From: CAG-390 sp964384555
Lineage (GTDB): Bacteria; Bacillota; Clostridia; Oscillospirales; CAG-272
Assembly (NCBI GenBank): GCA_964384555.1
Contig: CAYLLA010000002.1
Location: forward strand, 1-64,000
DNA: 64,000 nucleotides
Direction: 5' to 3'
The notes beneath the pieces are model-generated. The model made no database searches. It was not told the DNA's origin and worked only from the letters and a program-made list of their open reading frames with translations. The stretch's first letter is position 1. Each line of letters starts with the position of its first letter. Made by a program: the position numbers and the translations under genes. Positions 24,483 through 33,301 of this stretch are shown in pieces.

Positions 24483-25388
24483 TTAAAATTTTTCGTTTAT
24501 GATCTTCAGCATATCGGCGGGCAGAGGGGCTGACATTCGCAGCAGCTGTCCGCTCGTGGGGTGGGTAAATTCAAGCCGTGCCGCATGCAGTGCATGGCGG
24601 GAGATCACCTCGGGGCATTCCTCGCCGTAAAGAAAATCGCCAAGCAGTGGGGTGCCTATGTGCGCCATATGCACGCGTATCTGGTGCGTGCGGCCGGTCC
24701 TTGGCTCAAGGGCGACCAGGGCAAGACGGCCGTCCTGCGAGTGGCGCATGGTGCGGTAATCGGTGACGGAGGGCGAGCCGTCCTCTCTTACCGTGCGCAT
24801 GAGTATGCCCTCCTCGGCTCTTGCTATCGGTGCATCTATCCTGCCCGCGGCGGGGGATGGAACGCCGCAGGTGATGGCGGTGTAGGCTTTTTTTATCCTG
24901 CCGGCCCTCATATCTTCAAAAAGACGGCTTGAGGCAAACCGATTCTTGGCAAGCAGTACAAGGCCGCTGGTGTTGCGGTCAAGGCGGTTGGCAGGGCGAA
25001 AGACAAAAGGCTCTCCCCGCTTTTGTGCGCGGTAGGCAAGGGCATTGGCAAGTGTATCGTCAAGGTGACCGTGCGTTGGGTGGGTCGGCATGCCCGCGGG
25101 CTTATCTGCAACTATTATATCGTCATCCTCAAAAACTATCGCCAGCGGCAGCTTTTTGGGGATTATCTCGGATGTGCCCGTCTCCGGCTTGTCCGCCGTA
25201 TCAAGCCGCAGTATATCTCCCTCGCTGAGCTTGTATCTTACCGTCACCCGCTCGCCGTTTACCGTGATCCCTGTCGGTGAATTTTTAAGCAGTGTCAGCG
25301 TGCCTGTGGATATATGCATGCGGCGGCGAAGGATATCAAATACCGTAGCACCGTCAAGCTCGCGTGTTATCTTTATCTCCATTGTCAT
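24483..25388 (-). CDS. RluA-family 23S/tRNA pseudouridine synthase
   Basis: A 301-residue RNA-modifying enzyme. The N-terminal S4-like region (VFDILRRRM through VNGERVTVRYKLSEGDILRL) binds RNA. The catalytic domain has RPANRLDRNTSGLVLLAKN with the catalytic Asp. Here the usual His of the HRLDxxTSG motif is Asn, a substitution seen in some paralogs. EPRTGRTHQIRVHMAHIG and PLLGDFLYG complete the family pattern. Which uridines it modifies cannot be told. The ribosome site is weak; ATG at 25388 or 25382 could be used. Confidence 0.9.
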   Translation of the reverse strand: MTMEIKITRELDGATVFDILRRRMHISTGTLTLLKNSPTGITVNGERVTVRYKLSEGDILRLDTADKPETGTSEIIPKKLPLAIVFEDDDIIVADKPAGMPTHPTHGHLDDTLANALAYRAQKRGEPFVFRPANRLDRNTSGLVLLAKNRFASSRLFEDMRAGRIKKAYTAITCGVPSPAAGRIDAPIARAEEGILMRTVREDGSPSVTDYRTMRHSQDGRLALVALEPRTGRTHQIRVHMAHIGTPLLGDFLYGEECPEVISRHALHAARLEFTHPTSGQLLRMSAPLPADMLKIINEKF

Positions 25389-25605
25389 ACCGTTTTAACC
25401 TTTGCATATACATATAATACTCTACCGTATATTATAAATGATGCTTGCGATATTTTCGTTAATAGAGCTAAAACAAAATGTAATTTTGTGCGCCGCGGGC
25501 GGGGGACTGTCATAAAAATATCGCCGCGCGAGTATATTTTACCGTGCGGCGACAGCATCAAAGCCAAATGCGGGAAAGGACGCCCTGCGCGGGCGATCGA
25601 ATGAA

Positions 25606-26964
25606 ATGACAAAGCTGTTATCACTTGCTTTAATGTTTTTTGCAACGGCGGGAACTCTCCTCTCGCCCACTATGGGAAGTCTCGCAGCGGGTAGCGTGAG
25701 CGGAGAGCCGCAGGGCGCGGCCGAGACCGCGGCCGAGACGGTAGAGCCGCTCTCCCCCGGGCTTTATGTTATCGCCGAGGCGGAACGCATGGTAATGTCG
25801 GCAGGCCGCGGGAGGGATGTGGTGTTTGAGGCAGAGGATCTTGAGGCGGCGGCAGGTACCTCCGCCATCGAATATATAACGCTCACAAAGCTGCCGTCGC
25901 TGTCGGAGGGCTGTCTGCAGATAGGCTCGCTGGCGGTCTCGGAGGGGCAGAGCATCTCTCGCATAAACCTCTCGCGAATGTCCTTTGTCCCCGCAAGTGC
26001 GGATGTGGAGCGGTGCAAGCTGTCTTTTAGTGTCAACGGCGCGGCGCACAGCTATACCTGCACCATGAATTTCAGCGATGAAAAAAACACCACCCCCACG
26101 CTTGGCGAGGTCGGTGCGGCGGCGCTTACAAATGCCACATATTCGGGAATGCCGGTCATTGGTCGGCTGGCGGCATATGATGCCGATGGCGATGAGCTGT
26201 TTTATTCTATATCCGCCACCCCCGCACATGGCAGTGTACTGCTGACGGACAGAACGGCGGGGCGATATATATACATCCCAACCACCGGCTTTTCGGGGCG
26301 GGATAGTTTTTCCTACATTGTGCGAGACAGCCGCGGCGCGCGTGCCGAGGGTGAGGCAACGGTGAGCATCAAGATAGACCGCCGTGCGGGGCGCGGCGGC
26401 TTTGCGGATATGAGCGGCAGTGTGTATGAGAGCACCGCAATGCGCATCTGTGAGGGCGGCATCATGGATGCCAAGGAGATAGGCGGCAGTTTGCAGTTTG
26501 AACCTCAGGCGGCGGTCAGCCGAGCCGATTTTATCGTTATGGCAATGACGGCTGCGGGGATAGGCGATCTGCCGCAGTGTGCGGCAACCGTATTTGCGGA
26601 CGATGATGATATTCCCGCCGCTGCGCGTTCGTATATCGATGCAGCCTATAAGCTCGGCATCTGCCAAGGGTGGATAAGGGACGGACGGCAGTGTTTTTTG
26701 CCGAATGAGCAGATAAGCGTAGCAGAGGCGGCGGTCATATCCGCGCGTATATTGGGGATAGAGCCGGATGCCGCCGCATCTGTGTGGTGCGCGGCCGGGG
26801 CGGGTGCGCCGTCATGGGCGGCCGAATGCTTTGGCAAAATGAGTGCGGTCGGGCTTATTGGTGCCGGTCTTGCCGACTCGGCACGTGCAAAGCTCGACCG
26901 CCTCGGTTGCGCCGAATTGCTTGCCGCGCTCATGCGCATGCATGCCGACTCGGCGAAAGGGTAG
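25606..26964 (+). CDS. Exported protein with cadherin-like domain and S-layer-homology repeats
   Basis: A 452-residue surface protein. A signal peptide (1-27, cut near SLAA) leads an N-terminal region with no match. At about 175-265 lies a bacterial cadherin/Ig-like domain (DADGDELFYSISATPAHGSV, then TTGFSGRDSFSYIVRD), the 'Big_9' pattern. The last 170 residues look like two or three diverged SLH units (AVSRADFIVMAMTAAG; ISVAEAAVISARILGI; LDRLGCAELLAALM), which would hold it to secondary cell-wall polymers. The ribosome site is poor; aaagga lies 26 nt upstream. The gene converges on the membrane-flavodoxin gene with a 12-bp gap. Confidence 0.72.
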   Translation: MTKLLSLALMFFATAGTLLSPTMGSLAAGSVSGEPQGAAETAAETVEPLSPGLYVIAEAERMVMSAGRGRDVVFEAEDLEAAAGTSAIEYITLTKLPSLSEGCLQIGSLAVSEGQSISRINLSRMSFVPASADVERCKLSFSVNGAAHSYTCTMNFSDEKNTTPTLGEVGAAALTNATYSGMPVIGRLAAYDADGDELFYSISATPAHGSVLLTDRTAGRYIYIPTTGFSGRDSFSYIVRDSRGARAEGEATVSIKIDRRAGRGGFADMSGSVYESTAMRICEGGIMDAKEIGGSLQFEPQAAVSRADFIVMAMTAAGIGDLPQCAATVFADDDDIPAAARSYIDAAYKLGICQGWIRDGRQCFLPNEQISVAEAAVISARILGIEPDAAASVWCAAGAGAPSWAAECFGKMSAVGLIGAGLADSARAKLDRLGCAELLAALMRMHADSAKG

Positions 26965-26976
26965 ATCGATTTGCTG

Positions 26977-27909
26977 TTAATTGCGAGAATTTGTTTCTTC
27001 CCGTCTTGTTTCAAATCGTCCCACACGGCACACCACATCCGCAAAGCCTGTATGGGTAATACCCAGCAGAGAATCCATCTCAGCGGCGGCATTTTTGTAC
27101 CGACCGGGCGAAAAGTGGGTTACGACGTAATCCGCCTCTTTGATATTCCCCGCCGCCTTTAGACAGAAGCTTCTAACGGGAGCGGAAATGGCAAACACCC
27201 AGATCGGAGAACAGATCGTCACATGGTCATACTTTTCTAAATCCACTGTTATCGGTTCAATAGGCATCTCCCGGCGGTGCATACCGTATCTGCCGCACCA
27301 CCAGAAGCCCGATGTGCCCTCCGTTCGTTCGGTGGATCTGATCTCATAGACCTCTGCACCCGTCCGGTTTGCTGTTTCATAAGCGACCTTTTTCACATAG
27401 CCCATGCGAGAAAAAAAGACCACCAGCCGGTTCGGATCAGTGCCGATGTTGGGGTAGTCGGACTCGTTCACCGTGAAGACCTCTTGCTTTCCGAATACCC
27501 ACGCCGCATAGCCCGTGACTGTTTGGGAAAGGCCAAAGATGAAGTAGGCGGTGGACAGGACATTAACCGGGAACATATAAAACTGAATACAGATCCACAG
27601 CATCAGCGTCATGCCGAAGACGCCGCCCAGCACCACGCCGGACTTTTTCTTTGCCAGCAGCAGCCCGGCCGCCGTCAGGTTGGTCAGCCCATTGACGATA
27701 AGCAGGGCGATACCCGAAAATGTATAGTCAACGAACAATATGTCGGCAAACGGCAGTTTTTTGAAATACGGCAGCATCGCATCCATGTGCAAAAGCTTGC
27801 CCGAGGGGGCGATCAGCATACACACTGCACCCCATACTGCGCCGATGCCGACAAACAGCGTCCAGAAAATCAGCCATTTACGTGCTGTGTTGAATCTTGA
27901 TCTTTTCAT
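26977..27909 (-). CDS. Membrane protein fused to a flavodoxin-like domain
   Basis: A 310-residue protein in two parts. Residues 1-150 hold four hydrophobic spans of a small integral membrane domain of unknown family. Residues 160-300 read as a flavodoxin: NRLVVFFSRMGYVKKVA, where the SRMGYVKK loop is the FMN phosphate-binding site. YDHVTICSPIWVFAISAPVRSF follows, with a C-terminal strand-helix. The layout suggests a membrane-tethered electron carrier or quinone/flavin reductase. It precedes the hydrolase... in map order but follows it in transcription (6-bp gap), so the two form an operon. Confidence 0.75.
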   Translation of the reverse strand: MKRSRFNTARKWLIFWTLFVGIGAVWGAVCMLIAPSGKLLHMDAMLPYFKKLPFADILFVDYTFSGIALLIVNGLTNLTAAGLLLAKKKSGVVLGGVFGMTLMLWICIQFYMFPVNVLSTAYFIFGLSQTVTGYAAWVFGKQEVFTVNESDYPNIGTDPNRLVVFFSRMGYVKKVAYETANRTGAEVYEIRSTERTEGTSGFWWCGRYGMHRREMPIEPITVDLEKYDHVTICSPIWVFAISAPVRSFCLKAAGNIKEADYVVTHFSPGRYKNAAAEMDSLLGITHTGFADVVCRVGRFETRREETNSRN

Positions 27910-27915
27910 TAATAT

Positions 27916-28521
27916 TCACGCTTTTTCTTTTATCCAGCTATCTAAAAACTTCATTTGCTCCGCTGTGTGGAACCAGTGCTCGCCGTTTTCCATAACGGTC
28001 AGGCTTGCTCTATGGTCGTTGGCAAAGGCAGTGATTGTTTCTAAACCGGTCAAATTGTCCCGCCCGCCATAAAGAATTTCGGTAGGTACAGCCCACTGGA
28101 TCGGGTGATTGCGGACCCAACAAAGATATTCCCACGACAGCGTTTCGCCAAAAGCCGTTTCTATGATTCCCTTTTCCCGCAACTCGTCCTCGGACACATT
28201 TGCCCAATTCATCATGTTGCCGATCAGCTTTTCCATATTGACGATAGGGGAAATGAAATACGCCTTTGCGATCTTCTCCTGCGGCAAAGCGCACATGGAG
28301 AAATATGCGCCGATGCTGTTGGCGATCAAAATCACACGGCTGTATTTGATGGAAAGTGTTTCAAAGGCGATCGGAAATTCCGCTTTTGCCTCCCACGGCG
28401 TTTCGGCACTGTAGTCAAGGCCAACTACATCGCAATGGGGGAAAAGGGGGTTATAATGCGCGGCTTCCTCAGCCTTGCCGCCCTTGCCGTGTATGTATAA
28501 AACCAAAGTGTTGTTCTTCAT
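27916..28521 (-). CDS. Small alpha/beta hydrolase
   Basis: A 201-residue cytoplasmic hydrolase. The oxyanion-hole HGKGG follows the first strand. The nucleophile Ser69 sits in IANSIGAYF (a variant of GXSXG with Ala first). The acid is in YGGRDNLTG and the base His in NGEHWFH. The size and motifs resemble small serine hydrolases of the YdeN/RBBP9-like group. Substrate unknown. It is first in a two-gene unit with the membrane-flavodoxin protein. Confidence 0.8.
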   Translation of the reverse strand: MKNNTLVLYIHGKGGKAEEAAHYNPLFPHCDVVGLDYSAETPWEAKAEFPIAFETLSIKYSRVILIANSIGAYFSMCALPQEKIAKAYFISPIVNMEKLIGNMMNWANVSEDELREKGIIETAFGETLSWEYLCWVRNHPIQWAVPTEILYGGRDNLTGLETITAFANDHRASLTVMENGEHWFHTAEQMKFLDSWIKEKA

Positions 28522-28576
28522 CTCATTTGTTCCTCAACCCGAGAATATACAAGTTCGGTCAACCGCATTAAGTGCT

Positions 28577-28706
28577 CAGGTCACACTCTCCTGCTTTGCC
28601 ATAGCGGAAACGATGATTTCCGTTCGCTCGTTGCAGGCTTGCTCGATCTCCGCAAGATGTTCGGATATCGTCCACTCTACAAAATAATTGGTATAGCTGA
28701 TCTATT
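28577..28706 (-). pseudogene. Remnant of a TnpV-like transposon protein
   Basis: In one minus-strand frame the stretch reads ISYTNYFVEW, then SEHLAEIEQACNERTEIIV, then SAMAKQESVT and a stop. This resembles the central part of TnpV, a small protein of Clostridial conjugative and mobilisable transposons. Both ends are missing (an in-frame TAG precedes it), so it is a decayed fragment. Confidence 0.5.
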
Positions 28707-28719
28707 ATCCGCTTGCGGC

Positions 28720-29946
28720 TTAAAGCTCCTCTCGGTGGAGCTTTGAGCCGCCTTTTCTTATCGCCGCCTGCAGGGCGGCGGTCATTGAGTCATCTATCAC
28801 CGCAAGATCATCAAACATTGCGGCCGCAGTACCTGCCGCCTCGCCTGTTACGGCGCAGGGCGGGATAACGCGTGTTATGTCCCACATCCGCTCGGTGACC
28901 GAAATATCGCGCCCCGCCGCCAAAAGATTGCGGCATCCGCGCGCAACTATGCAACCAAACGGCAGCTCGTATATCGGTCCGCGCGTGCGCCAGCTGCTGA
29001 TAAGACCAATGCTGTCCTCGGCGCGTTCCTCGCAAAGGTCGGCCGTGGCGTGACCGCATATGCGGCGGGTCATTCTAAGCTGTGGTATCGTTGCCAAAAC
29101 ATCCGGCAGATATGAGGGATCGGATGCGTGCTTTTTTGCCCAATCGCGATATGTCGCATCATGCGACATCTGCACCATCTCGCTTATCTCATAGCCGTCA
29201 AGACCGCTAAAGCGGCGCTCGGATAAAAGCTTTGGCTGTTTTTTGCCGGCGGCCAGCTGCTCGTCGGTTATCTCCGCGCCGCCGTACATCAGGCATCGGC
29301 GCTCGTGGGAATTTATAAAATAGTACCAGCCGGTCAGAGTATTGCCGCGTGAGTAAACGGCAGTCTCGGCCCCACACATTGCGGCAATGGCGGCATCTCC
29401 CGTGGCATCTATCACATTGCCGCTCACTCGTATTGCCGAGCGACCGCCGCGGTTTTCAACTATCAGTGCCTCTATCCTGCCTCTGTTCACTGCCACCGAG
29501 CATACCGATGTGCCGTAAAGGATGCGCACTCCCGCCTCTGTCAGCAGGCGCTCTGCCTCAAGCATAAACAGCGGGCCGTTGTATCCTGCCTTAAAGCGAG
29601 TTTTCTTTCGTTCTTCATCCGTACCGCCGTCAAGCCATGGGTCGGGTCTTGCGCATTCACAGCCGTGCTTTATCGCCAAGTGCAAAAGCTCCTCGCCAAT
29701 GCCGTATACAACCTGCCGCCCGCATCCGTCGCAGATGGGCAGATAGTAGGTCACAAGCCCAAGGGTCGCAAGTCCGCCAAGCGCAAATTCACGCTCTATC
29801 AGCAAAACGTCACGTCCGCCGCGAGCCGCCGCAAGAGCCGCGGCTATGCCGGCGATGCCTCCACCGCATACGGCTACGGCGCAGCTCTCCCGCACTTCGG
29901 TGTTCAGTGTCTCCGTGATATGCTCACGTCGTTCAATGTTATCCAT
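28720..29946 (-). CDS. FAD-dependent oxidoreductase
   Basis: A 408-residue flavoprotein. The ADP-binding Rossmann motif CGGGIAGIAAALAAARGG is at about residues 27-44, followed by LLIEREFALGG. A second FAD contact, NVIDATGDAAIAAMCG, is near residue 185, and the C-terminal NLLAAGRDISVTERMW closes the FAD site. It matches the 'FAD-dependent oxidoreductase' group related to fumarate-reductase-like and dehydrogenase flavoproteins. No partner subunit is adjacent, and the substrate is unknown. A caggag site lies 12 nt before the ATG. Confidence 0.85.
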   Translation of the reverse strand: MDNIERREHITETLNTEVRESCAVAVCGGGIAGIAAALAAARGGRDVLLIEREFALGGLATLGLVTYYLPICDGCGRQVVYGIGEELLHLAIKHGCECARPDPWLDGGTDEERKKTRFKAGYNGPLFMLEAERLLTEAGVRILYGTSVCSVAVNRGRIEALIVENRGGRSAIRVSGNVIDATGDAAIAAMCGAETAVYSRGNTLTGWYYFINSHERRCLMYGGAEITDEQLAAGKKQPKLLSERRFSGLDGYEISEMVQMSHDATYRDWAKKHASDPSYLPDVLATIPQLRMTRRICGHATADLCEERAEDSIGLISSWRTRGPIYELPFGCIVARGCRNLLAAGRDISVTERMWDITRVIPPCAVTGEAAGTAAAMFDDLAVIDDSMTAALQAAIRKGGSKLHREEL

Positions 29947-30081
29947 TTGTTATCTAAACTCCTGTATTCGCGGCAATGTCCCCGCGGGATCCCCCTTGCC
30001 GCTTTGTCCTTTTGATCTTTTTAGATCCTTCTTTGATCGTCATATGATCGATCCTTCGATCGATCTGCGAGGGTACATTAA

Positions 30082-30111
30082 ATTATACATTACCCGCCGC
30101 CGTTTTGTCAA
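30082..30111 (-). promoter_or_regulatory. Promoter of the FAD oxidoreductase gene
   Basis: On the minus strand TTGACA, 18 bp, TATAAT. The leader of about 130 nt is crowded with GATC-containing palindromes (gatcgatcg, tcatatga), whose meaning is unclear. Confidence 0.65.
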
Positions 30112-30234
30112 TCACTACCCGCCGCCCGCTGCGCATTTAAGTATTATTCTGCCACAAAAAGTAGGATTTTTAAAACGCTGCGGCATGTCTGTCCGAAAAA
30201 AACCACCGCATCCCAAAAAAATCGCGAAAGGGTA

Positions 30235-30263
30235 TTGCAATCCGGCGCGTTTTTTGATATAAT
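30235..30263 (+). promoter_or_regulatory. Promoter of the SRP RNA gene
   Basis: TTGCAA, 17 bp, TATAAT, with the start expected near 30270. It probably also feeds the dnaX-recR genes downstream. Confidence 0.75.
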
Positions 30264-30290
30264 ATACAAGAGAAAACTTGTTTCAGGCTT

Positions 30291-30587
30291 CGGCTGTGAA
30301 ATAAGGCCATACCAGCCGGGGAGTTAGCGGTGCCCTGTACCCGAGATCCGCTAAGCGGGGGTGCATTCCCCGAACGAGGGCTGATCCGACGCGGTCTGAG
30401 ACGGTATTTGTGTGTTGAGGAGCGGGTCCTGCGCAATTCGGAGCTGTGAACCATGTCAGGTGGGGAACCAAGCAGCATTAAGCGGTGATCCGGATGTGCC
30501 GCGGGGATGCCTGTTCTGAGCACAGGTATCGAGTAACGCGCGGCGGTGATGTTCGACTTTGGGGTGTATGGTCTTATTTTGCAGCCG
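30291..30587 (+). ncRNA. ffs: Large (Bacillus-type) signal recognition particle RNA
   Basis: RNA core of the signal recognition particle. It has the Alu-domain start ccggggagttagcggtgcc, close to Bacillus scRNA, and the conserved gggtcctgcgcaa. The Ffh-binding helix 8 is gtgaaccatgtcaggtgggg, then aaccaagcagcattaag. The ends pair: cggctg...aataaggccatac at the 5' side with gtatggtcttatt...cagccg at the 3' side, which defines the span. The GGAA tetraloop is closed by GG/CC, where the common form has CC/GG. Its position directly before dnaX matches Bacillus. Confidence 0.93.
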
Positions 30588-30660
30588 ATTTCTATAGCGG
30601 CTTTTTGGGGGACTGCACTGTGCAGTGCCTCGGCGCTTTATCTTTTTGGGAGGCTACAGT

Positions 30661-32382
30661 ATGCATCAGGCATTATATCGCAAATACCGCCCGCGCACAT
30701 TTGATGACATGTGCGGGCAGGAGCATATCACGCGCGTGCTTAAATATGAGATAGCGCAGGGTCAGATAAGCCATGCATATCTGTTTTGCGGCTCGCGCGG
30801 AACAGGCAAGACCACATCGGCCAAAATACTGGCGCGTGCGGTAAACTGCCAAAGCCCGGTGGATGGCAGTCCTTGCGGCAAGTGCGATGCATGCCGCCTT
30901 ATTGCCTCCGGTGGCGAGACTGATATCCTTGAGATGGATGCCGCCTCAAACAATAAGGTAGACGATATCCGTGCCATTCTTGATGAGGTGGTGTATACTC
31001 CCTCAAGTCTCAAATATCGCGTTTATATTATCGACGAGGTGCATATGCTCTCGCAAAGTGCGTTTAACGCTCTGCTCAAAACGCTTGAGGAGCCGCCCGC
31101 GCATGTAATATTCATTTTGGCTACCACCGAGCTGCAAAAGCTCCCATCAACTATAATCTCCCGCTGTCAGCGTTTTGATTTCAGGCGCATATCCGTGCCG
31201 GTGCTGACATCACGGCTTGAATATATCGCGGGGCAGGAGGGAATAGCCCTGGAGCATGATGCCGCACTCATGCTGGCGCGATTGGCGCAGGGCGGCATGC
31301 GTGATGCCATCAGCCTACTTGAGCTTTGTGCCGGCGGGCGCGAGCGAGTGACCCCCGCTGTGGTCAATGATGCGGTGGGATCTACAGGGCGCGCAAGCGT
31401 TTCCCGCACCGTGCGCGCATTGGCGGCGCGTGATGCGGCAACGCTGTTTGATATAGTTTTTGAAACAGATGCATCCGCCAAGGACATAACCGTTTTTTGG
31501 AGTGAGCTCATATCCTATTATCGCGATATGCTTGTGACCAAAACAGGTGTTGATGCGGCAAAATATCTTGACCTTACCGAGGCAGAGGGAGAGGAACTTC
31601 TCCGCGATGCGGCACTTTTTACCCGCGAGACATTGCTCTATCACAGCCGCCTGCTTGACGAGGCGTATCTTTCAATGCAGCGCGCCGGAGCTATCCGCCG
31701 TTCCGTTGCCGAAATGACACTCCTGCGCATGGCGGACGAGCGGCTCGATACCCGCCCCGAGGCTTTGCTTTCCCGTATTGCGGCGCTTGAAAATACACTG
31801 GCGGGCATTCCCATGACCCTGCCGCTGGTTAATGACGAATACCCTGTGGCGGATAACTCACCTACTCTCGGTTTTAACGGCAATACACCCACACCGGTCG
31901 TGAGAGCGCCCGAGCCCGAGACGATAGACCGCGCACCGTGGGAGGAGGTGCCCGCGGCGGAGTCCGCACCTGCGCCCGCCCCGGATGTCTCTGTGCAAAT
32001 GCCTGCACAGCCTACCCGGCCAACACAGCCAATACAGCCTACACAGGATGCAAGATCCGCCCGCAAGCCGGTGCGCAGCTTTGCCGAGATAGCGGAGCGC
32101 GTGGCAGAGGCTGACCGCGGTCTTGGCGGCTTTGTACGCAAGTGCCGCGCGTATTCGGAGGCTGATGACTCGCTGACCATCTATTGCGAGACCCAGTTTA
32201 CCAAAAATCTGCTGGCGCGGGAAAAGAGCCTTGGTATTTTAGCCACAGCCGCATCTGCGGTGCTTGGCCGCCGCCTTACCCCGCAAAGCATCAAGGTCGA
32301 GGTCCTGCCCGCCTCGGATGACCCGGATGCGGCCGCATTGCTTGACGATGAGCTGTCGGCTCTGGCATCCGAAAACAGATAA
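30661..32382 (+). CDS. dnaX: DNA polymerase III subunits gamma/tau
   Basis: Clamp-loader ATPase of 573 residues. It begins MHQALYRKYRPRTFDDMCGQ. Walker A is GSRGTGKTTSAK (about 43-54), the zinc module includes CGKCDACR, Walker B is YIIDEVHMLS, and the sensor is ATTELQKLP. After the AAA+ core (to about 360) comes a Pro/Ala/Glu-rich linker with PTQPIQPTQ repeats and then a C-terminal tau-like domain (EIAERVAEAD through LPASDD). The start at 30661 has gggagg 9 nt upstream; twelve extra upstream codons lie in the SRP RNA tail and are not counted. Gene order SRP RNA-dnaX-ybaB-recR is conserved in Firmicutes. Confidence 0.95.
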   Translation: MHQALYRKYRPRTFDDMCGQEHITRVLKYEIAQGQISHAYLFCGSRGTGKTTSAKILARAVNCQSPVDGSPCGKCDACRLIASGGETDILEMDAASNNKVDDIRAILDEVVYTPSSLKYRVYIIDEVHMLSQSAFNALLKTLEEPPAHVIFILATTELQKLPSTIISRCQRFDFRRISVPVLTSRLEYIAGQEGIALEHDAALMLARLAQGGMRDAISLLELCAGGRERVTPAVVNDAVGSTGRASVSRTVRALAARDAATLFDIVFETDASAKDITVFWSELISYYRDMLVTKTGVDAAKYLDLTEAEGEELLRDAALFTRETLLYHSRLLDEAYLSMQRAGAIRRSVAEMTLLRMADERLDTRPEALLSRIAALENTLAGIPMTLPLVNDEYPVADNSPTLGFNGNTPTPVVRAPEPETIDRAPWEEVPAAESAPAPAPDVSVQMPAQPTRPTQPIQPTQDARSARKPVRSFAEIAERVAEADRGLGGFVRKCRAYSEADDSLTIYCETQFTKNLLAREKSLGILATAASAVLGRRLTPQSIKVEVLPASDDPDAAALLDDELSALASENR

Positions 32383-32472
32383 ATAAAAAACGAAGGTACA
32401 GTCTGTTTTTTAGCGATATACCGCGGCGAGCCGCGTGTTCGCAATGCTCGCGCAGGAGGCGCATAAAAGATC

Positions 32473-32916
32473 ATGAAAAGCATAAAACCCGGGCGCGGTC
32501 CGTCATTTAAGGGTGGGCTTATGTCTGTGCTTGTGGCACTTTTTGGCGTGTTTTGGATAATCGCCGCATGTGCCATGGGCGGATGGTTCATGGCTCCGTT
32601 TGGGCTGATATTTGTTGCCGTCTCGGTGATAGAAGCAGTATATAACTTTAAAAACGCCACTCGTGAAAACAGATATTCCGAGTTTGATATCACCGACGGC
32701 ACGGAAGAACCCGACCCGCTGAATGTACGCTTTGGCGGCGGCAACGCCAATATCGATGCAGATATAGACTGCCGCAGCCACAGCACCGGGACCGTCGCAA
32801 ATATAAATAATAAAAATAAAAATAACGATAAAACCAACAATTTTTGCCCGTATTGCGGTAACGCGGTCGAGGGAGACTACGCCTATTGCAATAACTGCGG
32901 CAAAAAACTGCCGTGA
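32473..32916 (+). CDS. Small membrane protein with C-terminal zinc ribbon
   Basis: A 147-residue protein of unknown function. Two hydrophobic spans lie at about residues 15-35 and 38-57 (VALFGVFWIIAACAMGG, FMAPFGLIFVAVSVIEAVY). A polar Asn/Lys-rich linker follows, then a C-terminal zinc ribbon CPYCGNAVEGDYAYCNNCGK. It is inserted between dnaX and ybaB, where most Firmicutes have none. It has its own good ribosome site (aggagg). Function unassigned. Confidence 0.75.
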   Translation: MKSIKPGRGPSFKGGLMSVLVALFGVFWIIAACAMGGWFMAPFGLIFVAVSVIEAVYNFKNATRENRYSEFDITDGTEEPDPLNVRFGGGNANIDADIDCRSHSTGTVANINNKNKNNDKTNNFCPYCGNAVEGDYAYCNNCGKKLP

Positions 32917-32935
32917 GCAGTGAAAGGACAGAAAA

Positions 32936-33298
32936 ATGAAAGCAAGAATACCCAAGGGCGTTGGTGGGGGCGGTCCTGCCAATATGAACGCGCTGATGCG
33001 CCAGTATGAGAAGTTCCAAAACGATATGGCCGCGCTGACTGAGGAGCTTGAGGCTCGCGAGTATGAAGTATCCGCGGGCGGCGGCGCGGTTAAGGTCAAA
33101 ATGAACGGCAAAAAAGAGCTTGTGGCCATCGAGATGGCACCCGAGGTCGTTGATCCGGATGATACCGAAACTCTCTCCGATATTCTTATTGCCGCAGTCA
33201 ACGAGGCGATAAGAAAGGTTGAGTCTGTGTACGATGAAGAAACACAGGCGCTTACCGCGCGCTCGGGTCTTCCCAGCGCCGGCGGGCTTGGATTTTAA
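32936..33298 (+). CDS. YbaB/EbfC nucleoid-associated protein
   Basis: A 120-residue DNA-binding dimer of the YbaB/EbfC family, almost always encoded between dnaX and recR. It starts with a Gly-rich segment (PKGVGGGGPANMNALM), then a helix (REYEKFQNDM-like, YEKFQNDMAALTEELEA), the sheet YEVSAGGGAVKVKMNGKKEL and LSDILIAAVNEAIRKVE. It ends three bases before recR. Confidence 0.93.
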   Translation: MKARIPKGVGGGGPANMNALMRQYEKFQNDMAALTEELEAREYEVSAGGGAVKVKMNGKKELVAIEMAPEVVDPDDTETLSDILIAAVNEAIRKVESVYDEETQALTARSGLPSAGGLGF

Positions 33299-33301
33299 AG
33301 C

